A DNA stretch of 17,207 bases. Origin: Gammaproteobacteria bacterium (GTDB lineage Bacteria; Pseudomonadota; Gammaproteobacteria; Eutrophobiales; Eutrophobiaceae). Within the stretch, counting starts at the first letter, position 1. Each line of letters begins with the position of its first letter. This document shows, one piece after another, positions 8,449-15,637 of this stretch. The translations under genes were made by a program, and so were the position numbers. A model generated the notes under the pieces. That model saw only the letters and a program-made list of their open reading frames with translations, had not been told where the DNA came from and did not search any database. The stretch spans positions 1-17,207 of the forward strand of contig VYCZ01000291.1 of NCBI GenBank assembly GCA_009843675.1, read 5' to 3'.

Positions 8449-9869
8449 CTGTCCGTAGCAGGATCGTTTTGTTTCTGTTCTTTGCCGGACTGCATGCCTG
8501 GACCGGCGCTGCAGAGTTACCCAAACCCATCGATTTCGTCATCAGGGGCCACAGGATACCGTCCGACGCCTACAGCCTGTACGTGAGGGAAATCGGCAAA
8601 CAGGAACCGGCGCTGGCGGTAAATGCGGAAACTCCGTTCAACCCCGCGTCCGTGATCAAGATCATCCCCACCCTGGCCGCCCTGGAACTGCTGGGTCCGG
8701 CCTACCGCTGGAAGACCGAGGTATACACTCTGGGCAGCATCAGGGACGGAGTATTGCAGGGGGACCTGCTGTTCAAGGGATACGGCGACCCTTACCTCGT
8801 ATCCGAGGAGTTTCGCAAGATACTGGAAGAACTGAGGCGCCGGGGGATCAGGGACATCACCGGCGACCTGCTGATCGACGCTTCCTGGTTCAGGATTGCA
8901 CACGAAGATCCGGGCGCTTTCGACAATGACCCCTACCGTACCTATAACGTCCTGCCGAACGCTTTCCTCGTTAACTTCAAGGCGGTTCGTTTCCATTTTT
9001 ATCCCGCCCCTGACGGCAGGAACGTCATGGTTCATCCCGAACCTGAACTGGCCGGTCTGAAAATAGACAACAGGCTGCGCCTGCGTAAACGTTATTGCGG
9101 CGGTTTCCAGAGAGGCGTAGCCGTGACCGTGCCCGACAGCAAGACGGCCGACCAGGTCATATTTTCAGGAAGGTTCCCGGCCGGCTGCAACCATTATATC
9201 CTGTCCCGTTCGCTGCTGACCCATGAGACCTATGCTTACGGCGCTTTCAAGCCGATATGGCGGCAACTGGGCGGGACCATTGACGGCCGGGTCCGGACCA
9301 GCGCGGCGCCGGCAACGGACGAACCCTTCCTGGTGCATCATTCCAGACCCTTGCCGGATATCATCAGACTCATCAACAAGTTCAGCAATAACGTCATGAC
9401 CCGGCAACTGCTGCTGACCCTGGGCGCCGAGCTGGAGGAGCCGCCCGGCACTGCCGCGAAGGGCATCCGGGTTATAGACGGCTATCTCACCGGCCTTGGA
9501 CTGGATACGCGGACCCTGAACATCGATAACGGCGCCGGTCTGTCGAGGGAAGCGAGCGCGTCCGCAAAGCTGCTGGCGGATATCCTGGCGCATGCCTGGA
9601 CCATAACCTACCGGCCGGAGTTCATCTCATCACTATCCATCAGCGGCGTGGACGGCACCGCAAAATACCGCCTCAAACACAAGGCGGCTTCCGGCTACGC
9701 GCATGTCAAGACCGGCAGGATAGATGATGTCTCCGCCGTCGCGGGATACGTCCACGCCAGGTCAGGGAAAGAGTATATCGTTGTGGGAATGATGAACCGT
9801 AAACTGGCCCACAAGGGACACGGCAAGGAATTGATGAATGCCCTGGTTGCCTGGGCCTACGGTCTTTAA
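8445..9869 (+). CDS. dacB: D-alanyl-D-alanine carboxypeptidase/endopeptidase, PBP4 type
   Basis: Periplasmic peptidoglycan hydrolase of the low-molecular-mass class C penicillin-binding proteins (peptidase S13), which trims D-Ala from stem peptides or cuts cross-links. It has 474 residues, with a signal peptide over about residues 1-22. All three active-site motifs are present: S69-V-I-K72 (nucleophile Ser and Lys), S314-N-N316, and K422-T-G424. The long insertion between SxxK and SxN is typical of this class. The frame is open upstream to 8373, but the ATG at 8445 is preferred because it gives a clean signal peptide and a 4-base ATGA overlap with the upstream hydrolase, which suggests coupled translation. 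A palindromic repeat begins one base after the stop codon. Confidence 0.95.
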   Translation: MTVRSRIVLFLFFAGLHAWTGAAELPKPIDFVIRGHRIPSDAYSLYVREIGKQEPALAVNAETPFNPASVIKIIPTLAALELLGPAYRWKTEVYTLGSIRDGVLQGDLLFKGYGDPYLVSEEFRKILEELRRRGIRDITGDLLIDASWFRIAHEDPGAFDNDPYRTYNVLPNAFLVNFKAVRFHFYPAPDGRNVMVHPEPELAGLKIDNRLRLRKRYCGGFQRGVAVTVPDSKTADQVIFSGRFPAGCNHYILSRSLLTHETYAYGAFKPIWRQLGGTIDGRVRTSAAPATDEPFLVHHSRPLPDIIRLINKFSNNVMTRQLLLTLGAELEEPPGTAAKGIRVIDGYLTGLGLDTRTLNIDNGAGLSREASASAKLLADILAHAWTITYRPEFISSLSISGVDGTAKYRLKHKAASGYAHVKTGRIDDVSAVAGYVHARSGKEYIVVGMMNRKLAHKGHGKELMNALVAWAYGL

Positions 9870-9894
9870 GGGGACAGATTTTAAATCTGTCCCC
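9870..9894. repeat. Perfect 25-base palindrome, REP-like
   Basis: Two 12-base arms, GGGGACAGATTT and AAATCTGTCCCC, flank a single T. The palindrome sits directly after the dacB stop and covers the last four codons, including the stop, of the convergent phosphopantetheinyl transferase. The motif resembles repeats spread through some gammaproteobacterial genomes and linked to REP-associated (Y1-type) transposases; none is encoded here. With no T-run on either side it is not a standard intrinsic terminator, though the stem could still stabilise both mRNA 3' ends. Confidence 0.8.
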
Positions 9895-10642
9895 GGGGCG
9901 ATGGGGTATCAGCGCGCCACAACCGGAATTTACAGGCAGGCCGGTCGACGGCCAGGGCAGCGGCGTGGCTGTCCGGAACGGGCAGGTTTTTTACCAGCCA
10001 TCCGGCGGCATCTTCATCCTTACCGCGTATGGTCAGGGCCGCATAATCCTCGTCCGGATCGACGCTGACGTCAAACTGTTCAAGGCCGTATGAGACCCCT
10101 GCCCCCAGCGCCTTGACGAAGGCCTCCTTGCGGGTCCAGCAGGCATAAAAAGCCTTCAGGCCATCCCCCTGCGGACGATTTTCCAGGGCCCGGATTTCCG
10201 CTTCGGCAAAATATCGCCCGGCCAGGTCCTGCCACTCAACCTCCGGCCTGACTTTCTCCAGGTCCACGCCCAGTCTGCCTCCCACTGTGAGCGCCACCAG
10301 GGCCAGGCCATGGGAATGGGATACGTTGAATGCGACGGTCCTGCCGGACACGCGCGCGTCCAGCCAGGGCTTGCCGTGCTCGCCATACATGAAATCGACC
10401 CCGGCCAGGTCCAGTCCGGCCGTTTCCGACATTACCTGCCTGAGCAACCCCCGCGTGACGATATATTCCCGGTATCCTGTCTTCGACCTGAACTTTTGCG
10501 CACGCGCCAGTTCCGCCTGCGACAGGTACTTTGCGTATGCCCGGACCTGTTCCTCCTCCAGTTCCGTCGATGTCAACCAGATATCGACATGGCGCGGCGA
10601 GATACCGAGATCATCCGGCGACGTTTGCCAGTTACCGTTCAT
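9881..10642 (-). CDS. 4'-phosphopantetheinyl transferase (Sfp/AcpT superfamily)
   Basis: Transfers the phosphopantetheine arm of coenzyme A to a serine of carrier proteins of fatty-acid, polyketide or peptide synthases. It has 253 residues, matching the two-domain Sfp-type length. The FNVSHSHGLALVAL strand-loop (about 105-118) precedes G125-V-D127-L-E129 and W169-T-R-K172-E173-A-x-x-K177, so the magnesium-binding D127, E129 and E173 and the Lys are all present. The last residues, RGQI, and the stop codon come from the palindromic repeat at 9870-9894, so the original C-terminus may have been altered. The ATG at 10642 has only a weak GGGG upstream. No synthase or carrier protein is encoded nearby, so the partner is unknown. 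Confidence 0.93.
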   Translation of the reverse strand: MNGNWQTSPDDLGISPRHVDIWLTSTELEEEQVRAYAKYLSQAELARAQKFRSKTGYREYIVTRGLLRQVMSETAGLDLAGVDFMYGEHGKPWLDARVSGRTVAFNVSHSHGLALVALTVGGRLGVDLEKVRPEVEWQDLAGRYFAEAEIRALENRPQGDGLKAFYACWTRKEAFVKALGAGVSYGLEQFDVSVDPDEDYAALTIRGKDEDAAGWLVKNLPVPDSHAAALAVDRPACKFRLWRADTPSPRGQI

Positions 10643-10692
10643 TGCCCCGGATTCTATCCCTTTTTATGACAGCAGTTCCCGCTAAATTCCGT

Positions 10693-10731
10693 GGTCAGAG
10701 TAAGAAATTCGCCAGAATTTTTACTCTGACC
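10693..10731. repeat. REP-like hairpin (GGTCAGAGTAA type)
   Basis: The left arm GGTCAGAGTAA-G-AAATTC (10693-10710) pairs with GAATTT-TTACTCTGACC (10715-10731) around a GCCA loop. The pairing is 17 base pairs with one bulged G at 10704. It lies alone in the 190-base gap between the transferase and glutathione S-transferase genes. It is unrelated in sequence to the palindrome at 9870-9894 but of the same style, and matches a GTCAGAG-type repeat I recall from several gammaproteobacterial genomes. Confidence 0.75.
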
Positions 10732-10754
10732 CCACCTATCCTTCAACCTTGCAG

Positions 10755-10783
10755 GTGACGCAGATACGGGTTTTGCGTATCAT
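10755..10783 (+). promoter_or_regulatory. Possible sigma70-type promoter upstream of the GST gene
   Basis: GTGACG (four of six -35 bases) and TATCAT (five of six -10 bases) are separated by 17 bases, placing initiation near 10790, about 43 bases before the GST start. It is the best match in this gap; chance occurrence cannot be excluded. Confidence 0.35.
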
Positions 10784-10832
10784 TGAGGTTCATGCTTCCC
10801 TGAATAACAAAGACGAATATCAAAGGTGACAG

Positions 10833-11462
10833 ATGTTGCAACTATATAATTACCCCAAAACCCGCGGCTTCAGGGTGACCTGGATGCTGGAGGAACTGGA
10901 AGCGGAGTATGAGTTCAAGCTGGTGCCGTTCGGCGCCAACGGCTTTGCCTCCGAGGACTACGTGAAAATCAACCCGGCCGGGAAAGTCCCGGCCCTGCGC
11001 GACGGTGACATGGTGCTGACCGAATCGGCAGCCATCGTCACCTACCTGGGCGACAAATTCCCGGAGAAACAACTTGTTCCGGCGCCGGGTACGGCCGCAC
11101 GGGCGAAATACGACCAGTGGTGCTACTTCGTGCTCTCGGAACTTGAGCAACCCCTCTGGACCAAGGGAAAACATACATTCATCCTGCCCCAGGACAAGCG
11201 CGTGCCGGCGGTAATTGAAACTGCCGGATGGGAATTCCGGAAGGCATTAAACATACTCAGCAAGGGACTTGAAGGCAACAGGTATATCCTGGGAGACACG
11301 TTCAGCGCTGCGGATATCCTGATAGGACATACCCTGACCTGGGCAAGGACTGCAAAACAATCCGTCGAGTTTCAGAACGTCAAGGACTATGCCGAACTGA
11401 TACTGGGCCGGGAAGCGGTACAGCGGGCCAGTGCCAGGGAAGCGGCAGCCGCGGGAGACTGA
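10833..11462 (+). CDS. Glutathione S-transferase family protein
   Basis: Cytoplasmic GST-fold protein of 209 residues, normal length. The N-terminal thioredoxin-like domain (about 1-78) begins LYNYPKTRGFRVTWMLEEL, has the cis-proline segment K51-V52-P53 and the glutathione-contacting E64-S65. The helical C-terminal domain carries the N-capping box S158-AA-D161. The position that is often a catalytic Ser in related enzymes is Thr10. Start choice is supported by AAGGTG about 6 bases upstream. The gene ends 24 bases before the ATP-grasp gene on the same strand, so it may be co-transcribed with the Anbu-associated module. The substrate is not inferable. Confidence 0.92.
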   Translation: MLQLYNYPKTRGFRVTWMLEELEAEYEFKLVPFGANGFASEDYVKINPAGKVPALRDGDMVLTESAAIVTYLGDKFPEKQLVPAPGTAARAKYDQWCYFVLSELEQPLWTKGKHTFILPQDKRVPAVIETAGWEFRKALNILSKGLEGNRYILGDTFSAADILIGHTLTWARTAKQSVEFQNVKDYAELILGREAVQRASAREAAAAGD

Positions 11463-12472
11463 CAGGAGGTATCAAACTGCGCGGCGATGAACCTGGACCA
11501 GTACCCGATAGAAGGATTATACGATGAACTTCTGACGCCCCGGTTACAGGCCCGCCCCGGTTTCGGCCGCCTGGTCGCCACGCTTGAAGGATTGGGTTAC
11601 AAGGAACTGGCCGCGCGCAGGCGGGATGCCGAGCAGGCCATTTCAACCATGGGCATCACCTTTACCGTCTACAGCGAGGCGGGAAACATCGACAGGGAGT
11701 GGCCCTATGACGTTATCCCCCGGATCATCCTGAATAATGAATGGAAGCGGATTGAAAAAGGCCTGATCCAGCGCCTGACCGCGCTCAACCTGTTTATTTC
11801 CGACGTCTACAACGACCGGAAGATTATCAGGGACGGAATATTCCCGGAATATATCCTGAGCACGTCGAAGAATTTCCGCCGCGAATGCATCGGCATGAAG
11901 CCGCCGATGGGTGTCTGGGCGCATATCTGCGGCACCGACCTGGTGCGTGACAATGACAGCGTCATGTACGTGCTGGAAGACAACCTCCGGGTTCCCTCCG
12001 GCGTCTCCTACATGCTGGAGAACCGGAGGTTGACCAAGCTCACCTTTCCGGAGCTGTTCGAGGACTACTCCATCAGGAACATGGACGGTTATACCGTGCA
12101 GTTGTTCGACATGCTCAGTTCCATCTCACCGCGTCCACAGGATTACCCGGAAGTCGTCGTGCTTACTCCCGGAATTTACAATTCGGCCTATTTCGAGCAT
12201 TCATTCCTGGCGCACCAGCTTGGCGCCGAACTGGTCGAGGGGTCGGACCTGGTGGTCGGCGATGATGACTGCGTGTACATGAAGACCATCGACGGCCTGG
12301 TCCGGGTTGACGTCGTTTACCGCCGGGTCGACGACCTGTTTCTCGACCCCGAGGCATTCCGCAAGGATTCGTTGCTGGGAGTGCCCGGCATCATGCGCGC
12401 CTGGAAAAAAGGCAAGGTGGCCATCGCCAACGCCCCCGGCGCCGGGGTAGCGGACGACAAGCTGGTGTATAC

Positions 12473-12476
12473 CTAT
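12473..12476. repeat. Target-site duplication CTAT, left copy
   Basis: CTAT directly abuts the left terminal repeat and recurs right after the right end (14240-14243). Removing the element plus one copy joins ACC TAT to GTC CCT in frame and regenerates the expected [15 protein letters not shown] sequence. Four-base duplications fit the IS1380 family. Confidence 0.9.
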
Positions 12477-12492
12477 CCCGCATATCTCACCA
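12477..12492 (+). repeat. Left terminal inverted repeat of the insertion sequence
   Basis: CCCGCATATCTCACCA; 15 of 16 bases match the inverted right end, differing at the fifth base. Similarity falls off immediately inward. Confidence 0.9.
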
Positions 12493-12719
12493 CGGTAATA
12501 TTCAGACGTAATATACTGCATTTATATAGATTTCTTTATTGATAGTGGGGGAAACCGCCGTTGCCGCCGCAAAACGGCAGGGCACAGCCCCCGATTCGTC
12601 CCTGTTTTGGCCGGTTTGTTCGGTGTTGGCCCGGTAGTATTGTTGTATCGCCGCGGGCCGGGCAAGGGGCGCCGTTCACGGCAGGGTGGCCGTGTTGGGG
12701 CTGAGTAAGCGCCGGCGGG

Positions 12720-14144
12720 TCAGCCGGGCGGGGCGTGCGCCGGATTGTTTTGCAGTTGTCTGAGTACAGCGGCGAACGCGGCCTGGTAGGGATACCCCGA
12801 TGCGAAGGCCAGCCAGACCCGGCGGGCAGTAATGCGCACGGCGGCGGCGAGTTTGAGGATTTGGCTGCGGATGGTGCCGCATTGCGCCCGGGCCCAGCGG
12901 GTGCCGGCCAGTCCCAGGCGGCGCAGGCCGTGCATGAGCAGGTAGGCGCACGAGGACAGGTACAGGCGCAGCTGGTTGGCGCGCAGGGTGGCCGTGCTGG
13001 TGCGGTCGGCGAACAGGTCCAGTTGCTGCTCCTTGATGCGGTTCTCCATCTCGCCGCGGGCGCAGTACAGGTCTTCATACAGCGCTTGCGCGCCGGCCGT
13101 CTGCTTGTCCAGGTTGGTGACCACGAAGCGCGGGTTGGAACCTTTGACCAGGTGCTCCGCTTTCGCCACCACCCGGCGCGTGCGCGACCAGCTCTTCCGG
13201 GTGCGGTAGCGCAACTCGCGAAAGCGCCGTGAGGGCCGCTTTCTCTGCAGGTAACGCCGGTGCGACTTCTGCAGGGCCTTGGCAATCAGTTCCTCCAGGC
13301 GGTCATTGGTCGAGAGGCCGAACAGGTACTGCACCTTGTTGGCCTCGCACCAGGCCATGAGCTCCTCCCGGCAGAACCCCGCATCCCCGCGCACGATTAT
13401 CCGTACCTTCGGCCAACGCCGCCGTATCTGTGTCACAATCCGGGCCAGCTCGTCCACACTCCCGTCCGCCGCCTCCTTGTCCGCCGACCGCAACCGGGCG
13501 CACAACAGGTGCTCCCCGCAGAAGATATACAACGGCAGGTAACAGTAGGACTTGTAGTAACCATGGAAGAAACGGCCTTCCTGGGTGCCGTGCACGGGGT
13601 CGTCCGTGGCGTCCAGGTCCAGCCACAACACCGCCGGCGGGCAGGAATGCGCCGCCAGGAATACGTCCACCAGCAACCGGTCCAGTTGCTCCGGGGACGC
13701 CACCACCTTCTGGTAACGGTGACAAGGCGCCTGCTCGGGCACACCCAACTCCAGCCGGTTCAACGTGCTCGACCCCGCCAGCGGCACCCCCTGGTCCCGT
13801 ACCCGCCGACGACGCTCTCCCGTCAGGTCCGCTTTCCCCACCAGCAACGCCAGCAGACTGTCATGGCGCAACCGGTCATGGTCGTTGACATCCTCATAAC
13901 CCAGCGCCAGCCCGTAGATGCGTTGCGCCAGCAGGGCCTCCACCGGGTGCTCCACCCTGCCTGCCTCACGGTAATCCGTAAAACACCCGGCCAGCCGGGG
14001 GAACAGGTCCAGGCGCCGCGCCACTTCGCGCAGCAGCAGTCCGCCGGCGTCCGACGTGAGCCGACCGCCGTCAAAGCGGCCCGTCACCCGGCGCCGGCCA
14101 AAGGCTTGAAATTCCAATTGATCAGGACTACACTGTGTCGTCAT
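12720..14144 (-). CDS. IS1380-family transposase (DDE group 1)
   Basis: RNase H-fold transposase of 474 residues that would catalyse movement of the surrounding element. From the chosen [22 protein letters not shown] (about 20-38) and [19 protein letters not shown] (about 83-101) are hallmark N-terminal blocks. The catalytic acids are probably LDLDATDD (D176/D178), VRGDAGFC (D254) and EMENRIKEQ (E365/E367). The C-terminal block [25 protein letters not shown] region is intact. The frame is open to 14204 through GTG/TTG codons, but ATG at 14144 is preferred because family members start MTTQCxx and a GGGGC lies upstream. No internal stop or frameshift is seen. Confidence 0.93.
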   Translation of the reverse strand: MTTQCSPDQLEFQAFGRRRVTGRFDGGRLTSDAGGLLLREVARRLDLFPRLAGCFTDYREAGRVEHPVEALLAQRIYGLALGYEDVNDHDRLRHDSLLALLVGKADLTGERRRRVRDQGVPLAGSSTLNRLELGVPEQAPCHRYQKVVASPEQLDRLLVDVFLAAHSCPPAVLWLDLDATDDPVHGTQEGRFFHGYYKSYCYLPLYIFCGEHLLCARLRSADKEAADGSVDELARIVTQIRRRWPKVRIIVRGDAGFCREELMAWCEANKVQYLFGLSTNDRLEELIAKALQKSHRRYLQRKRPSRRFRELRYRTRKSWSRTRRVVAKAEHLVKGSNPRFVVTNLDKQTAGAQALYEDLYCARGEMENRIKEQQLDLFADRTSTATLRANQLRLYLSSCAYLLMHGLRRLGLAGTRWARAQCGTIRSQILKLAAAVRITARRVWLAFASGYPYQAAFAAVLRQLQNNPAHAPPG

Positions 14145-14159
14145 AAGGCCGTGCCCCGC

Positions 14160-14201
14160 TTGTGTTATAACTTGTTGATCAAAAAAGACTTTATAACACA
14201 A
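14160..14201. promoter_or_regulatory. 11-base inverted repeat upstream of the transposase
   Basis: TTGTGTTATAA (14160-14170) and TTATAACACAA (14191-14201) are perfect inverted copies separated by 20 bases, between the right terminal repeat and the transposase start. They could form a leader hairpin, a transposase- or host-protein site, or, as paired TATAA-containing boxes, divergent weak promoters. Function is not established by sequence. Confidence 0.55.
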
Positions 14202-14223
14202 CACACGGCCTTATTCAATTCAC

Positions 14224-14239
14224 TGGTGAGATATCCGGG
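14224..14239 (-). repeat. Right terminal inverted repeat of the insertion sequence
   Basis: On the - strand it reads CCCGGATATCTCACCA, pairing with the left end with one mismatch. It is followed at once by the second CTAT copy. Confidence 0.9.
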
Positions 14240-14243
14240 CTAT
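14240..14243. repeat. Target-site duplication CTAT, right copy
   Basis: Second copy of the 4-base duplication made by the insertion; the ATP-grasp frame resumes at 14244. Confidence 0.9.
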
Positions 14244-14699
14244 GTCCCTGACATGATCCGTTACTACCTGGGTGAAGAACCGCTGCTGCCAAACGTTCCC
14301 AGCTACCGCTGCGATGATGACCGGCAGCGCCGCCACGTGCTCGCCAACCTGGACAAACTGGTGGTGAAACCGGTCGATGAATCAGGCGGTTACGGCATAG
14401 TCATCGGGCCTCGCGCAAGCAGGCGCCAACTGGCGCAGGCGGCAAGGCAGGTCGAAGCCGACCCCCGCAACTATATCGCCCAACCGGTCGTCACCTTGTC
14501 CACGGTGCCCACCTTGTGCGGCAGGCGCATCGAACCGCGCCACGTCGATCTCAGGCCGTTTATCCTGCAGGGCGATCACTCATACGTAACGGCAGGCGGG
14601 CTGACCCGCGTTGCCCTGGTACGGGGATCGCTGGTAGTGAATTCGTCCCAGGGAGGCGGCAGCAAGGATACCTGGATAATCGCCAGGTCCAGGGAGTAA
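14244..14699 (+). pseudogene. Circularly permuted ATP-grasp type 2 protein, C-terminal fragment
   Basis: The remaining 151 codons and TAA stop of the interrupted ligase gene. It contains [13 protein letters not shown], then [18 protein letters not shown], the Lys and glycine-rich loop that bind ATP, and LRPFILQGD near the C-terminus. All codons after the junction are intact, supporting recent disruption. The first internal Met is at 14253. The frame is also open backward through antisense of the transposase to 13260, so a chimeric product is conceivable but unlikely to fold. The stop lies 3 bases before the alpha-E start. Confidence 0.92.
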
Positions 14700-14702
14700 G
14701 CC

Positions 14703-15632
14703 ATGCTGTCCCGGGTCGCGGAGCAACTGTACTGGTTCGGGCGCCACGTCGAGCGGGCGGAGAACACCGCACGCCTGGTCAACGTCAACGCCAATCTGAT
14801 CATGGACCTGCCCCGCCCCTTCAAACGGATCTGGGCAAATATGATCGGCATCACCGGGAGCGATGATCTGTTCTACGGCTCTTACGGGAAAGCAGATGAG
14901 AAAAGCGTCCTGCAGTTTATGCTGACCGATGAAGACAACCCTTCCTCGATGGCCCGTTGCGTACGCATGGCCCGTGAGAACGCCCGCAGTTCCCGCGAGA
15001 TACTGCCCGTGGAAGCCTGGGAAACAATCAATGAATTTTACCTGTATGTCAAAAACAATCCGGCATCAGGCATGCGGCCCGGCGCACGCCATAAATACCT
15101 GAACAGCGTTATACGTTATAGCAGGCAGATAACGGGCATGCTGTTCAGCGGCATGAGCCACGGCAGCGCCTACAGTTTCGTGCGCATCGGCAGGAACCTG
15201 GAACGGGCCGACATGAGCACCCGTATCATCGACGTAGGCTGCGTCAATCTTCTGCCCGCCGGAGACGAGAGTGCCGCCGCCTATACCGAATTGCTGTGGC
15301 TGAATATCCTGAACTCGTTGGGCAGTTACCAGATTTACCGCCAACACGTCAAGGTGCGCCCCAACGGCGAAGACGTTGTCGATTTTCTATTCAAGTTCGT
15401 CGATGCGCCGCGCAGTGTTTTACATTGTCTGCAGGAGATCCATGCCCGCATGGTACGCCTGCCCGGAAATGACTCGCCCCTGCAGACGCTTGCCGACGCC
15501 CGGGACATGGTCAGGGACGCCGACACCATTAATATGATGGAACAGGGCGGCCTGCATGAATTTATCGATAAAATACAGCTTGGCCTGAACAACATCCACG
15601 CACAGGTGGAACGGGCCTGGTTCAGGTATTAA
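14703..15632 (+). CDS. Alpha-E domain-containing protein (DUF403)
   Basis: All-helical protein of 309 residues, the usual full length. It opens with MLSRVAEQLYWFGRHVERAE, the signature of the family, and repeats a related block GRNLERADMSTRIID at about 163-177, giving the two E-R-A-(E/D) motifs. Biochemical function is not established; the family is encoded almost always beside circularly permuted ATP-grasp ligases and often with transglutaminase-like and Anbu genes, suggesting a shared peptide-modifying pathway. GGAG lies 8 bases before the ATG, overlapping the end of the ATP-grasp gene. Normal expression probably depended on transcription through that gene, so the insertion may be polar, unless the insertion sequence supplies a promoter. 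Confidence 0.94.
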   Translation: MLSRVAEQLYWFGRHVERAENTARLVNVNANLIMDLPRPFKRIWANMIGITGSDDLFYGSYGKADEKSVLQFMLTDEDNPSSMARCVRMARENARSSREILPVEAWETINEFYLYVKNNPASGMRPGARHKYLNSVIRYSRQITGMLFSGMSHGSAYSFVRIGRNLERADMSTRIIDVGCVNLLPAGDESAAAYTELLWLNILNSLGSYQIYRQHVKVRPNGEDVVDFLFKFVDAPRSVLHCLQEIHARMVRLPGNDSPLQTLADARDMVRDADTINMMEQGGLHEFIDKIQLGLNNIHAQVERAWFRY

Positions 15633-15637
15633 AAGAC

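Larger units (their letters stand above)
11487..12542 (+). pseudogene. Circularly permuted ATP-grasp type 2 protein, N-terminal fragment
   Basis: The first 330 codons (to 12476) are a normal circularly permuted ATP-grasp protein: VLEDNLRVPSGVSYMLENR (about 160-178) and RVDVVYRRVDDLFLDP (about 272-287) are hallmark segments. Such proteins are predicted amide or peptide ligases encoded beside alpha-E and Anbu genes. The frame then enters an insertion sequence, gains 21 foreign residues and stops at 12540-12542. The nucleotide-binding portion lies in the separated 3' part, so this product should be inactive. The upstream AGGAGG (11464-11469) is 17 bases from the ATG, a long spacing with no in-frame standard start between. 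Rejoined to the 3' fragment the protein would be 481 residues, the usual family size. Confidence 0.93.
12477..14239 (-). mobile_element. Complete IS1380-family insertion sequence, 1763 bases
   Basis: Bounded by near-perfect 16-base inverted repeats (CCCG[C/G]ATATCTCACCA), flanked by a CTAT duplication, and carrying one full-length DDE transposase on the - strand. Intact ends, duplication and transposase suggest recent insertion and possible current activity. About 180 bases between the left repeat and the transposase stop are non-coding. They hold a GCCGTT/AACGGC hairpin near 12558-12580 without a T-run. The element interrupts the ATP-grasp gene in the opposite orientation. Family assignment rests on transposase features; I cannot name the specific element. 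Confidence 0.93.

Noticed and set aside
9870..9900. Intrinsic terminator after dacB
   Set aside because: A strong stem exists but no T-run follows on either strand; a repeat is the better description.
13303..13888. Several long Gly/Pro/Arg-rich frames across the transposase
   Set aside because: Composition typical of out-of-frame reading of G+C-rich coding DNA; the DDE frame explains the region.
14145..14204. Transposase start at the GTG at 14204
   Set aside because: The added 20 residues would be encoded by the inverted repeat and its spacer, and family members begin at the MTTQC position.
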